A stretch of DNA of 64,000 bases from Ancylobacter sp. IITR112 (lineage in GTDB: Bacteria > Pseudomonadota > Alphaproteobacteria > Rhizobiales > Xanthobacteraceae): NCBI RefSeq assembly GCF_041415945.1, contig NZ_JBGCUS010000001.1:124001-188000 (forward strand). Reading direction: 5' to 3'. Below are positions 8,276 through 16,815 of the stretch, piece after piece (position 1 is the first letter of the stretch; the number at the start of each line of letters is the position of its first letter). The translations under genes were made by a program, and so were the position numbers. The notes below the pieces were generated by a model. That model was given only the letters and a program-made list of their open reading frames with translations, was not told the DNA's origin and did no database searches.

Positions 8276-10036
8276 ATGATGCGCGAGATGACCGGCGCCG
8301 AAATGGTGATGCAGGCCCTGATCGACCAGGGCGTCGAGCACATGTTCGGCTATCCCGGCGGCGCGGTGCTGCCGATCTATGACGCCATGTTCCACCAGAA
8401 CCAGGTGAAGCACATTCTCGTGCGGCACGAGCAGGGGGCGGTGCACATGGCGGAGGGCTATGCCCGCTCCTCCGGCAAGGTTGGCGTGGTGCTTGTCACC
8501 TCCGGCCCCGGCGCCACCAATGCGGTGACCGGGCTCACCGACGCGCTGCTCGATTCCATTCCGCTCGTCTGCATCACCGGCCAGGTTCCGACCCATCTCA
8601 TCGGCTCGGACGCCTTCCAGGAATGCGACACGGTCGGCATCACTCGGCCCTGCACCAAGCACAATTACCTCGTTCGCGATGTGAACGACCTCGCCCGCGT
8701 CATGCACGAAGCGTTCTATGTCGCGCAGAACGGGCGTCCCGGGCCGGTCGTCGTCGACATCCCGAAGGACGTGCAGTTCGCCAAAGGCATGTATGTCGGG
8801 CCGGAGAACATCCAGCACCGCACCTATCAGCCGCGGCTGAAGGGCGACCCGGAGAAGATCAAGACCGCGGTGGAGATGCTGGCCAAGGCCAAGCGTCCGA
8901 TCCTCTATACCGGCGGCGGCGTGATCAATTCCGGCCCCGAGGCGAGCCGCCTGCTGCGGGAATTCGCGCGGCTGTCGGGCTATCCCGTCACCTCGACGCT
9001 GATGGGGCTGGGCGCCTTCCCGGCTTCCGACAAGCAGTGGCTGGGCATGCTGGGCATGCACGGCACCTATGAAGCCAACATGGCGATGCATGATTGCGAC
9101 GTCATGGTCTGCATCGGCGCGCGCTTCGACGACCGCATCACCGGCCGTGTCGACGCCTTCTCGCCGGGCTCGAAGAAGATCCATATCGACATCGACCCGT
9201 CCTCGATCAACAAGAACATCAAGGTCGACCTGCCGATCATCGGCGACGTGAAGCATGTGCTGGAAGACATGCTGACCATGTGGCGGGCGATGAAGGCCGA
9301 GCCGGACCGCAAGGCCATCGCCGGCTGGTGGGGGCAGATCGACAAGTGGCGCGCCCGCAAGTCGCTGGGCTTCCAGCCCTCCGACCGCATCATCAAGCCG
9401 CAGCAGGCGATCAAGGCGCTGTACGACCAGGTGAAGGACAAGGATGTCTACATCACCACCGAGGTCGGCCAGCACCAGATGTGGGCGGCGCAGCATTTCC
9501 ATTTCGAGGAACCCAACCGCTGGATGACCTCCGGCGGCCTCGGCACCATGGGCTATGGCCTGCCGGCGGCGATCGGCGCGCAGGTGGCGCATCCCGAAAG
9601 CCTCGTCATCGACATTGCCGGCGAAGCCTCGATCCAGATGTGCCTGCAGGAAATGTCCACCGCGCTGCAGTTCAACCTGCCGGTGAAGATCTTCGTGCTG
9701 AACAACGAATATATGGGCATGGTGCGCCAGTGGCAGGACCTGCTGCATGGCGGGCGCTACTCGCACTCCTATTCGGAATCGCTGCCGGACTTCGTCAAGC
9801 TGGCGGAAGCCTATGGCGGCGTCGGCATTCGCTGCTCCAACCCGGCCGATCTCGACGGGGCGATCCACGAGATGATCTCCGTCAACCGGCCGGTGCTGTT
9901 CGACTGCCTGGTCGACAAGATGGAGAACTGCCTGCCGATGATCCCCTCGGGCAAGCCGCATAACGAGATGATCCTCCCCGATCATCCCGAGGCGCTGGAC
10001 GAGGCGATCGACGAGGAAGGCAAGATGCTGGTGTGA
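8276..10036 (+). CDS. ilvI: acetolactate synthase (AHAS) large, catalytic subunit
   Basis: Thiamine-diphosphate enzyme condensing pyruvate with pyruvate or 2-oxobutyrate, first common step to valine, leucine and isoleucine. The 586-aa product has the three expected domains: N-terminal PYR domain with the catalytic Glu in VRHEQGAVHMAEGYAR, a central FAD-binding domain (GARFDDRITG, about residue 280), and the C-terminal PP domain with NNEYMGMVRQWQ. In the metal-binding GDG-type motif the usual Asp is Glu450 (AGEASIQM), which I believe also occurs in related rhizobial enzymes. The start at 8276 follows GGAAGG; the earlier in-frame start would lie across the attenuator. ilvN follows after 160 bases containing REP-like palindromes. 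Confidence 0.95.
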   Translation: MMREMTGAEMVMQALIDQGVEHMFGYPGGAVLPIYDAMFHQNQVKHILVRHEQGAVHMAEGYARSSGKVGVVLVTSGPGATNAVTGLTDALLDSIPLVCITGQVPTHLIGSDAFQECDTVGITRPCTKHNYLVRDVNDLARVMHEAFYVAQNGRPGPVVVDIPKDVQFAKGMYVGPENIQHRTYQPRLKGDPEKIKTAVEMLAKAKRPILYTGGGVINSGPEASRLLREFARLSGYPVTSTLMGLGAFPASDKQWLGMLGMHGTYEANMAMHDCDVMVCIGARFDDRITGRVDAFSPGSKKIHIDIDPSSINKNIKVDLPIIGDVKHVLEDMLTMWRAMKAEPDRKAIAGWWGQIDKWRARKSLGFQPSDRIIKPQQAIKALYDQVKDKDVYITTEVGQHQMWAAQHFHFEEPNRWMTSGGLGTMGYGLPAAIGAQVAHPESLVIDIAGEASIQMCLQEMSTALQFNLPVKIFVLNNEYMGMVRQWQDLLHGGRYSHSYSESLPDFVKLAEAYGGVGIRCSNPADLDGAIHEMISVNRPVLFDCLVDKMENCLPMIPSGKPHNEMILPDHPEALDEAIDEEGKMLV

Positions 10037-10069
10037 GGCGGGTTTTCGTCGCCTTCGCTTCCTTCCCTC

Positions 10070-10092
10070 ATCCCCGGGTTCGACCCGGGGAT
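10070..10092. repeat. 23-bp REP-like palindrome, copy 1
   Basis: ATCCCCGGG, a five-base loop TTCGA, then CCCGGGGAT. The same 9+5+9 layout recurs at 14279, 18929 and 23585 with different loops. It lies between ilvI and ilvN. Confidence 0.8.
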
Positions 10093-10122
10093 CCAGTGGC
10101 CGGGTGAAGCCGGAGTCTGGGT

Positions 10123-10141
10123 GGCCGGGTCAAGCCCGGCC
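10123..10141. repeat. related GC-rich palindrome
   Basis: GGCCGGG, loop TCAAG, CCCGGCC. It lacks the AT ends of the 23-bp family but shares the core and sits 31 bases after copy 1. A similar unit occurs at about 18884-18898 (CCGGG, TCAAG, CCCGG). Confidence 0.6.
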
Positions 10142-10196
10142 ATGAGGAATGATGGATGTTCCGCTTTTTCAGCAGTCCCCTTTTTCAGAGTGCCCC

Positions 10197-10712
10197 ATGC
10201 CTGCCGTTCAAGAACCCGCCGAGCGCCATACCCTGTCCATGCTGGTCGATAACGAGCCGGGCGTTCTCGCCCGCATTGTCGGCCTGTTTTCCGGGCGCGG
10301 CTACAATATCGACAGCCTCACCGTTTCCGAGGTCAGCCACGCCTCGCATCTCTCGCGCATCACCGTGGTGACCACGGGTGCGCCGCCGATCATCGAGCAG
10401 ATCAAGAGCCAGCTCGACCGGCTGGTGCCGGTGCATCGTGTGGTCGACCTGACCGTGGTCGGCAAGTCGGTGGAGCGCGAACTGGCGCTGATCAAGGTGC
10501 GCGGCAAGGGCGAGGTGCGCCAGGAAGCGCTGCTGATCGCCGACTCATTCCGCGCCCGCACCGTCGACACGACGCTGGAGAGCTTCGTGTTCGAAATCAC
10601 CGGCAAGCCGGAGAAGATCGACCAGTTCGTCTCGCTGCTGGAGCCGCTGGGTCTGGTCGAGGTCTCGCGCACCGGCGTCGCCGCCATTGGCCGCGGCGCC
10701 GAGGGCATGTGA
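10197..10712 (+). CDS. ilvN: acetolactate synthase small, regulatory subunit
   Basis: Binds the large subunit, raises its activity and confers valine feedback inhibition. The 171-aa product starts its ACT domain with HTLSMLVDNEPGVLARIVGLFSGRGYNIDSLTV (residues about 9-41), the valine-binding module, and continues with the C-terminal domain that activates the catalytic subunit (ERELALIKV to the end). The ATG at 10197 matches family length; a longer frame from 10149 adds 16 poorly conserved residues. Downstream of ilvI on the same strand. Confidence 0.93.
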   Translation: MPAVQEPAERHTLSMLVDNEPGVLARIVGLFSGRGYNIDSLTVSEVSHASHLSRITVVTTGAPPIIEQIKSQLDRLVPVHRVVDLTVVGKSVERELALIKVRGKGEVRQEALLIADSFRARTVDTTLESFVFEITGKPEKIDQFVSLLEPLGLVEVSRTGVAAIGRGAEGM

Positions 10713-10756
10713 TCCCGAGCAACTGGTGCGGCGGCTTTGTCTGCCGCGCCGCCGCG

Positions 10757-11317
10757 TCAGCCGGCGAAGCCGCCTGAGGTGAGGAAGGCGTGCTCTTCCT
10801 CTGTCATGGCGCGGCCGAGCACCGGATTGCGGTGCGGGAAGCGGCCGAAATCGCGGATGATGTCGTGATGGATGACGGCGTGGTGCACGCCCTCCTCATC
10901 ACCGGCGGCCTCGCACAGCGCCACGCAGCGCTGCTGATCCGCCAGCTCCTCCGAATGCATGAACGGCACATAGAAGAAGCGGCGCTCCGGTAGCGCGAAG
11001 GCGCGATCGAAGCCGCGGGCGATGGCGGCATCGGCGATCGCGCGCGCCTGTGCGTCGGTGGCGAAGGCGCGCGGCGAGCCGCGGAACAGGTTGCGGGGAA
11101 ACTGGTCGAGCAGCAGGATCAGCGCGTAGCAGCCCTCCGGCGTCGCCTGCCAGCCGTCAAGCTCGCCGCGCGCCGCGGCGTCATGGGCGCCAAGGAATTG
11201 CGTGCGGATGGCCGCGTCGAAGGCGTCGTCCTTGGCGAACCAGCGCTCCGGCCCGGCTTCGCGCCAGAAGGCGAGGATGGCGTCGGCCGTCGGAATGTCG
11301 GTGTTCGGCAGGGTCAT
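10757..11317 (-). CDS. DUF924 family protein
   Basis: A 186-aa cytoplasmic protein of the DUF924 family (TPR-like helical fold), function unknown. Family hallmarks visible are the opening ILAFWREAGPERWFAKDDAFD, the central LILLLDQFPRNLFRG and the C-terminal HHDIIRDFGRFPHRNPVLGR. The ATG at 11317 follows GGAG. The open frame extends more than 2.8 kb further upstream on this strand, but that extension is antisense to the transporter, TetR and ilvC genes and is not real. Confidence 0.85.
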   Translation of the reverse strand: MTLPNTDIPTADAILAFWREAGPERWFAKDDAFDAAIRTQFLGAHDAAARGELDGWQATPEGCYALILLLDQFPRNLFRGSPRAFATDAQARAIADAAIARGFDRAFALPERRFFYVPFMHSEELADQQRCVALCEAAGDEEGVHHAVIHHDIIRDFGRFPHRNPVLGRAMTEEEHAFLTSGGFAG

Positions 11318-11506
11318 GGCGGGGGCTCCGTTTTCTGTCGACAGTCCCGGATAGGACGGCGCGAGGGCGAAAGTCGAGCCCAAAGCCTGTGCTGCGCTGC
11401 ACACGAACTCTTGGCCTGTCCGGCCAAGGCATGTGAAGATGGCGTCTCGCGGGGTGCGTCGCGGCGCCTTGCGCCGCCGCCATGCGAAGCGGCAGAGGCG
11501 GACATT

Positions 11507-12451
11507 TTGAGCGAGCGTGCAGGCACGGTGCCGGCGGCGGCAACAGGCAAGCCCCTGTGGCTGATGGCGGCGCCGTTCATTTTCCTGCTGCTGTGGTCGG
11601 GCGGCTTCGCCGTCGGCAAGATCGGCATCCTGTCCACCGGCCCCTTCACTTTGCTGGCGATGCGTTATGGGCTGGTGCTGGTGGTGCTGCTGCCGCTGTT
11701 GGCCTGGTTCCGCCCGGCGCTGCCCCGCACGCGGCGGGAATGGCTGAATCTGTTCATCGTCGGCTTCCTGATCCAGGTGCTGTATTTCGACCTGAGCTAT
11801 TTCGCCTTCCGCTATGGCATCTCGGCCGGGGCGCTGGCGCTGATCGTCTCCATGCAGCCGATCGTGGTCGGCCTCGCCGCGCCGGTCTTCGCCGGCGAGC
11901 GGGTCGGCCTGCTGCGCTGGGGCGGGCTGCTGCTCGGCCTCGCCGGGGCCGGGCTGGTGATCGTCTCGCGCGCCGCCATTGAGGTCACCTCGCCCGGCGT
12001 CATCCTGCTGGCGGTCGGGGCGCTGCTCGCCATGTCGACGGCCTCGCTCTATGAGAAGCGCCACGGCATCGCTCAGCACCCGCTGGTCACCAATTGCGTG
12101 CAATATGCCGTCGGCTTCGCCTTCACGCTGCCGCTGGCGCTCCTGCTCGATGACGGCCATGTCGACTGGTCGGTGCCCTTCGTTGGCGCGCTGGCCTATC
12201 TCGTGATCGGCAATTCGCTGATCGCCATATCGCTCTATCTCGCCATGATCCGCGCCGGCGAGGTGGCGAAGGTGTCGGCGCTGTTCTTCCTCGTGCCGCC
12301 CTGCTCGGCGCTGATCGCGTTCCTTCTGCTCGGCGAAGAGATGCCGCCGCTCGCCTGGGCCGGCATGGCGCTGGCTGCCTCCGGCGTCGCGCTGGCCTCG
12401 GCGCAGCCCCTGACATGGCGGGCCCGCCTCGCCGCGCTTCGCCGCCGCTGA
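11507..12451 (+). CDS. EamA-type (DMT superfamily) transporter
   Basis: About 314 aa with ten predicted membrane helices in two EamA repeats; the first begins PFIFLLLWSGGFAVGKIGI and the second around ILLAVGALLAMSTASLYEKRHG. Members export amino acids, metabolites or drugs; substrate unknown here. Start choice is uncertain: TTG at 11507 has AGAGG upstream, while ATG at 11564 begins immediately before the first helix with no ribosome binding site. Divergent from the DUF924 gene and followed 84 bases later by a TetR regulator that may control it. Confidence 0.82.
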   Translation: MSERAGTVPAAATGKPLWLMAAPFIFLLLWSGGFAVGKIGILSTGPFTLLAMRYGLVLVVLLPLLAWFRPALPRTRREWLNLFIVGFLIQVLYFDLSYFAFRYGISAGALALIVSMQPIVVGLAAPVFAGERVGLLRWGGLLLGLAGAGLVIVSRAAIEVTSPGVILLAVGALLAMSTASLYEKRHGIAQHPLVTNCVQYAVGFAFTLPLALLLDDGHVDWSVPFVGALAYLVIGNSLIAISLYLAMIRAGEVAKVSALFFLVPPCSALIAFLLLGEEMPPLAWAGMALAASGVALASAQPLTWRARLAALRRR

Positions 12452-12504
12452 GGGCGAGAAATCGCACCGCCCCCTTGCGAAGCCGCAGGGGCTGCGATAC
12501 GAGA

Positions 12505-12519
12505 ACCGTAACGTACGGT
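12505..12519. promoter_or_regulatory. candidate TetR operator
   Basis: ACCGTA, spacer ACG, TACGGT: a perfect six-base inverted repeat, with a further TACGG overlapping its right arm. It lies 17 bases before the TetR-family ATG and after the transporter gene, where an autoregulatory operator would be expected. Confidence 0.45.
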
Positions 12520-12535
12520 ACGGACTTTTCGGCGC

Positions 12536-13210
12536 ATGGCTTCGCCCCACGAGACGCAGGACGACGCGCTGACGGAGCGCCAGCAGGCGGTGCTCGACGC
12601 CGTGCTGGCGCTGATGGTGGAGCAGGGCGGCGAACTGACCATGAATGCGGTGGCGCGCCGTGCCTCCTGCTCGAAGGAAAGCCTGTACAAATGGTTCGGC
12701 GACCGTGAGGGGCTGCTCACTGCCACGGTGCGCTGGCAGGCGTCCAAGGTCCGCGCCGGCAATTATGACCGCACGAAGCTTGACGCGCTGGCGCTGCGCG
12801 ACAGCCTCATCCGCTTCGCCGCCAACTGGCTCGGAGTGATTTCCAGCCCGACCTCGATCGCGCTCAACCGCGTCGCCATCGCCCAGGCGGCGGGCGGCCC
12901 GCGCCGGCAGGCGGAGGGCGCCAGCCTCGGCGCCATCATGCTTGCCAATGGCCGCTTTGCCATTGGCGCCCGGCTGAAGCCGGTGCTCGATGCCGGCCGC
13001 GAGGCGGGGCTGATCGCCTTTGACGACACCGAGACCGCCTTCCGCAGCTTCATCGGGCTGGTGGGGCGCGACGTGCAGATCCGCCTGCTGCTCGGCGACA
13101 CGCTGAACCTCCCACCGGCGGAGATCGAGCGCGACGCCGCCCGCGCCACCGACCAGTTTCTCACCCTCTACGGCACCGGTCTCCCGCTGCCGAACCAGAC
13201 CAACGCATGA
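12536..13210 (+). CDS. TetR/AcrR family transcriptional regulator
   Basis: A 224-aa one-component regulator. The N-terminal helix-turn-helix is visible as GGELTMNAVARRASCSKESLYKWFGDREGLL (about residues 30-61), followed by an all-helical ligand domain resembling AefR-type C-terminal domains (IGLVGRDVQIRLLLG). Ligand and targets are unknown. No clear ribosome binding site precedes the ATG. It sits between an EamA transporter and ilvC, 15 bases before ilvC. Confidence 0.85.
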   Translation: MASPHETQDDALTERQQAVLDAVLALMVEQGGELTMNAVARRASCSKESLYKWFGDREGLLTATVRWQASKVRAGNYDRTKLDALALRDSLIRFAANWLGVISSPTSIALNRVAIAQAAGGPRRQAEGASLGAIMLANGRFAIGARLKPVLDAGREAGLIAFDDTETAFRSFIGLVGRDVQIRLLLGDTLNLPPAEIERDAARATDQFLTLYGTGLPLPNQTNA

Positions 13211-14245
<1,035 letters not shown>

Positions 14246-14278
14246 TCGCCCGCCCCCTGTCCGTTAGAGGCATACGTC

Positions 14279-14301
14279 ATCCCCGGCCTCGCGCCGGGGA
14301 T
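14279..14301. repeat. 23-bp REP-like palindrome, copy 2
   Basis: ATCCCCGGC, loop CTCGC, GCCGGGGAT, 33 bases after the ilvC stop. It has the same size and ends as copies at 10070, 18929 and 23585. It may double as the ilvC transcript end, although no T-tract follows. Confidence 0.75.
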
Positions 14302-14332
14302 TTCGCTTCGTCGGCCCATTTATGTGTGTTGG

Positions 14333-14378
14333 CGCATTCGTCCCGGTGACTGCTGTCACCGGCTGATGAGCGAATGCG
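14333..14378. promoter_or_regulatory. nested inverted repeat upstream of the toxin-antitoxin pair
   Basis: The inner hairpin CCGGTGAC (14343-14350), TGCT, GTCACCGG (14355-14362) lies within outer arms CGCATTCG (14333-14340) and CGAATGCG (14371-14378). All four arms are perfect. Position just before brnT suggests an operator for the complex or an RNA structure; which is not determinable. Confidence 0.5.
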
Positions 14379-14420
14379 AGCGCTATGATGCCGTTCGTTT
14401 ATACGGTGGTGAGCGCTGTC

Positions 14421-14735
14421 ATGGGCGAGACGGACGATTTCGAGTGGGACGACGACAAGGATGCGGCGAACCGTGCAAAGCGCGGTTTGCCGCTTCTGTT
14501 CGCAGCGTTGATGTTCGATGGCCGCGAGAAGACGGAAGACCTCTCCGACAAATCGCCGGAGGATGAGGCGCGCTTCGAAACCGTGGCCCCGGCGGCCGGG
14601 CGCGTGCTATTCTGCGTCTGGCACTGGCGCAACGGTCGCCGGCGCATCATCTCTCTGAGGGTCGCCAATCGGAGTGAACGGCGTGCCTACCAAGAAGCAA
14701 TTGGAAGAGGCGGATCGTCTCGCAAGGGAATTTGA
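14421..14735 (+). CDS. brnT: BrnT-family toxin of a type II toxin-antitoxin system
   Basis: BrnT proteins (DUF497) are RelE-fold ribonucleases that inhibit translation. The 104-aa frame shows the family opening FEWDDDKDAANRAKRGL, the middle RFETVAPAAGRVLFCVWHWRNGRRRIISLRVANRSERRAY, with the ISLRxANRxERRAY signature and catalytic-type Arg residues. I start at the ATG 14421 (GGTGAG seven bases before); an upstream ATG at 14385 adds 12 residues outside the family. The coding region overlaps the downstream partner by 53 bases, typical for a translationally coupled pair with the toxin first. Confidence 0.85.
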   Translation: MGETDDFEWDDDKDAANRAKRGLPLLFAALMFDGREKTEDLSDKSPEDEARFETVAPAAGRVLFCVWHWRNGRRRIISLRVANRSERRAYQEAIGRGGSSRKGI

Positions 14736-14940
14736 CTGGTCCCGGTTCGACGCCATGTCGGACGAGGAGATCCGCGCGCATTGGGCGTGGGACAAGGACA
14801 TGACCTGGCCAACTGAGGCCGAACTCGCCGAATTCGATCTTGTCCTGCCGGCGAAGGCGCGGCGGGAGCGCGCCGAGAGGGCGGAGGCCGAGCGCAAGGC
14901 TGCGGGCGACGGCAAGCCGCCGAAGGAAGCCGCCGAATAG
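14683..14940 (+). CDS. BrnA-like antitoxin lacking a recognisable ribbon-helix-helix domain
   Basis: The position matches BrnA, and the N-terminal half (REFDWSRFDAMSDEEIRAHWAWD) resembles BrnA's toxin-binding region. Canonical BrnA ends in a ribbon-helix-helix DNA-binding domain; here the sequence instead passes through LAEFDLVLPAKARRERAERAEAERK into a charged Ala/Arg/Glu tail, 85 aa in all. Unless the tail binds DNA in another way, repression of the promoter must come from elsewhere. GGAG at 14671-14674 with eight-base spacing favours the GTG at 14683 over the one at 14674. Confidence 0.7.
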   Translation: MPTKKQLEEADRLAREFDWSRFDAMSDEEIRAHWAWDKDMTWPTEAELAEFDLVLPAKARRERAERAEAERKAAGDGKPPKEAAE

Positions 14941-14988
14941 GGCGCTGCCGTCAAGCGGTGCTTTTCGCCACGGAGCTTTCTTGCCGGC

Positions 14989-15513
14989 CTACCAGCCCAG
15001 CGCCTTCACCGCCGCCGCGCCCGGGCCGAGGATCACCAGCGCCCACAGCATGGCGGAGGTGATGTTCACCATCTGGAACGCCAGCAGCGGCATGGCGAAC
15101 ATGCCGGCGATCAGCGGCACGAAGGCGCGCAGCGGCCCGGAAAAACGGCCGAAGAACAGCCCCAGCGTGCCATAGCGCAGGAACAGGCGCTCGCCGCGCG
15201 CCAGCGCCTCGGGGAAGCGGTTGAGCGGCCAGCGCTGGCGCGCGCTGCCCTTAAGGTGAAAACCGATCCAGAAGGACACGCTGTCGCCGAGCGCGGCGCC
15301 GGCCGCTGTTGCGGCCCACACCGGCAACAGCGGCACCCCGCCGGCGGCGATGACCGGCGAGAGGCCGAGCAGCACGAAAGTAGCGGGTATGAACAGCGAG
15401 ACGACGACCAGCGATTCACAGAAGGCCAGCGCGAAGGCGACAAAGGGCGCGTAATGGGCGTGCGCCTCGACAAAGGCGAGCACCTCGCGCGCATAGGCGT
15501 GGAGATCGGCCAC
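14989..15513 (-). CDS. DedA/VTT-domain inner-membrane protein
   Basis: DedA-family proteins are lipid scramblase-like membrane proteins; some recycle undecaprenyl phosphate or support proton-dependent transport. In the 174-aa product, CESLVVVSLFIPA (residues about 31-43) carries the re-entrant-loop acid, and LFFGRFSGPLRAFVPLIAG is the family's conserved F-x-GRxxGxxR motif. Four to five hydrophobic segments. It starts with GTG three bases after the oxidase stop, so it belongs to the mutL-oxidase-dedA transcript. Confidence 0.85.
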   Translation of the reverse strand: MADLHAYAREVLAFVEAHAHYAPFVAFALAFCESLVVVSLFIPATFVLLGLSPVIAAGGVPLLPVWAATAAGAALGDSVSFWIGFHLKGSARQRWPLNRFPEALARGERLFLRYGTLGLFFGRFSGPLRAFVPLIAGMFAMPLLAFQMVNITSAMLWALVILGPGAAAVKALGW

Positions 15514-15516
15514 GTT

Positions 15517-16797
15517 CTAGAGCCGGTCGCGCAGCGCGTAATAGCTCAGCCCCGCCACCAGCAGCGGCCAGCGCATCAGCGGCCCGCCGGGGAAGGCTGG
15601 TACCGGCAGGCGGGAGAGCAGGTCGAACCGGCCGAGCTGGCCCTTCACCGCCTCGCCCAGCAGCTTGCCGAAATAGGGCGCCAGCATCACCCCCTGGCCG
15701 GAATAGCCGGCGGCGGTGAGCACGCGCGGGGAGAGTTTGCGCACATAGGGCAGGCGGGTCATGGTGATGCCGAGCACGCCACCCCAGCCATAGTCGATGT
15801 TTACATCCGCCAGTTGCGGGAAGATGCGCAGCATATAGGGCCGGACGAACTCGCCCGGATTCGGCCGCAGGCCGCGCCGATAGCTCTCGCCGCCGCCGAA
15901 CAGCAGCCGGCCGTCGCCGGAGAGGCGGTAGTAATTGACGACGAAGCGACTGTCGGCCACCGCCGCGCCATTGGAAATGATCTCCCGCGCCCGCTCCCCC
16001 AGCGGGGCGGTGGCGGCGATATAGTTGCAAATCGGCATGACATGGGTGTCGACCCGCCGGTCGAGCCCGTCCTGCAGCCCGTCGCCGCATTCCAGTACCC
16101 AGTCCGCCTCCACCGAGCCGGCGCTTGTGACGATCCGGACCTTGGCGCCCTCCTCGATGCGTAGCGCGCGCGACTGCTCATAGAGCCGCGCACCGGCGCG
16201 GCGGGCGGCCTCGGCGAGGCCGAGCGCGAAGTTGAGCGGGTGCAGATGCCCGCCGCCATGGTCGATCATGCCGCCGTGATAGACATCCGTGCCGACAATG
16301 GCGCGCAACTCCTCGCGGCTCAGCGGCGCGGCATCAGGGTAGTCATAGACCTCGTTGAGCTTCTTCGCATAGGCGTGGCTATGGGCGACATAGCCGGGCT
16401 TGTGATCGGCGACGACGAGGCCGGGGCGAACATCGCAGTCGATGGCGTGGCGCTGGATGAGCGCGTGCAGCAGCGCCTTGGCGTCCTCCGCCATGCGCCA
16501 CAGCGCCTTGGCGTCGTCGAGCCCGACCTGCGCTTCGAGAAAATCCTGGTCGCGGCGGTGGCCGCTATGAATCTGCCCGCCATTGCGCCCCGAGGCGCCG
16601 GAGCCGACACGGCCGGCTTCCAGCAGCACCACGTCGAGCCCGGCCTCCGCCATGTGCAGCGCGGCCGAGAGGCCGGTATAGCCGCCGCCGATGACGCAGA
16701 CATCCGCCCGCGTTCCCCCCTGCAGCGGCGGCAGCGGGGAGAAACGGTTGGCCGTGGCGGCGTACCAGCTCTTGGGGTGGTCGATCAGGGGGGCCAT
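15517..16797 (-). CDS. puuB: FAD-dependent oxidoreductase, probable gamma-glutamylputrescine oxidase
   Basis: A DAO-fold flavoprotein, 426 aa. PuuB oxidises gamma-glutamylputrescine to the aldehyde, second step of the glutamylated putrescine pathway. The N-terminus has SWYAATAN (typical for this subgroup), the FAD motif VCVIGGGYTGLSAALHMAEAG (about residues 31-51), then VGSGASGRNGGQ, the DAO glycine-rich stretch; GGVLGITMTRLPYV near the C-terminus is also typical. A puuA-like ligase and a putrescine-type ABC transporter 3-6 kb away support the substrate. The exact substrate remains an inference. Confidence 0.75.
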   Translation of the reverse strand: MAPLIDHPKSWYAATANRFSPLPPLQGGTRADVCVIGGGYTGLSAALHMAEAGLDVVLLEAGRVGSGASGRNGGQIHSGHRRDQDFLEAQVGLDDAKALWRMAEDAKALLHALIQRHAIDCDVRPGLVVADHKPGYVAHSHAYAKKLNEVYDYPDAAPLSREELRAIVGTDVYHGGMIDHGGGHLHPLNFALGLAEAARRAGARLYEQSRALRIEEGAKVRIVTSAGSVEADWVLECGDGLQDGLDRRVDTHVMPICNYIAATAPLGERAREIISNGAAVADSRFVVNYYRLSGDGRLLFGGGESYRRGLRPNPGEFVRPYMLRIFPQLADVNIDYGWGGVLGITMTRLPYVRKLSPRVLTAAGYSGQGVMLAPYFGKLLGEAVKGQLGRFDLLSRLPVPAFPGGPLMRWPLLVAGLSYYALRDRL

Positions 16798-16815
16798 GGT
16801 ACAAACTCTCGCGGG

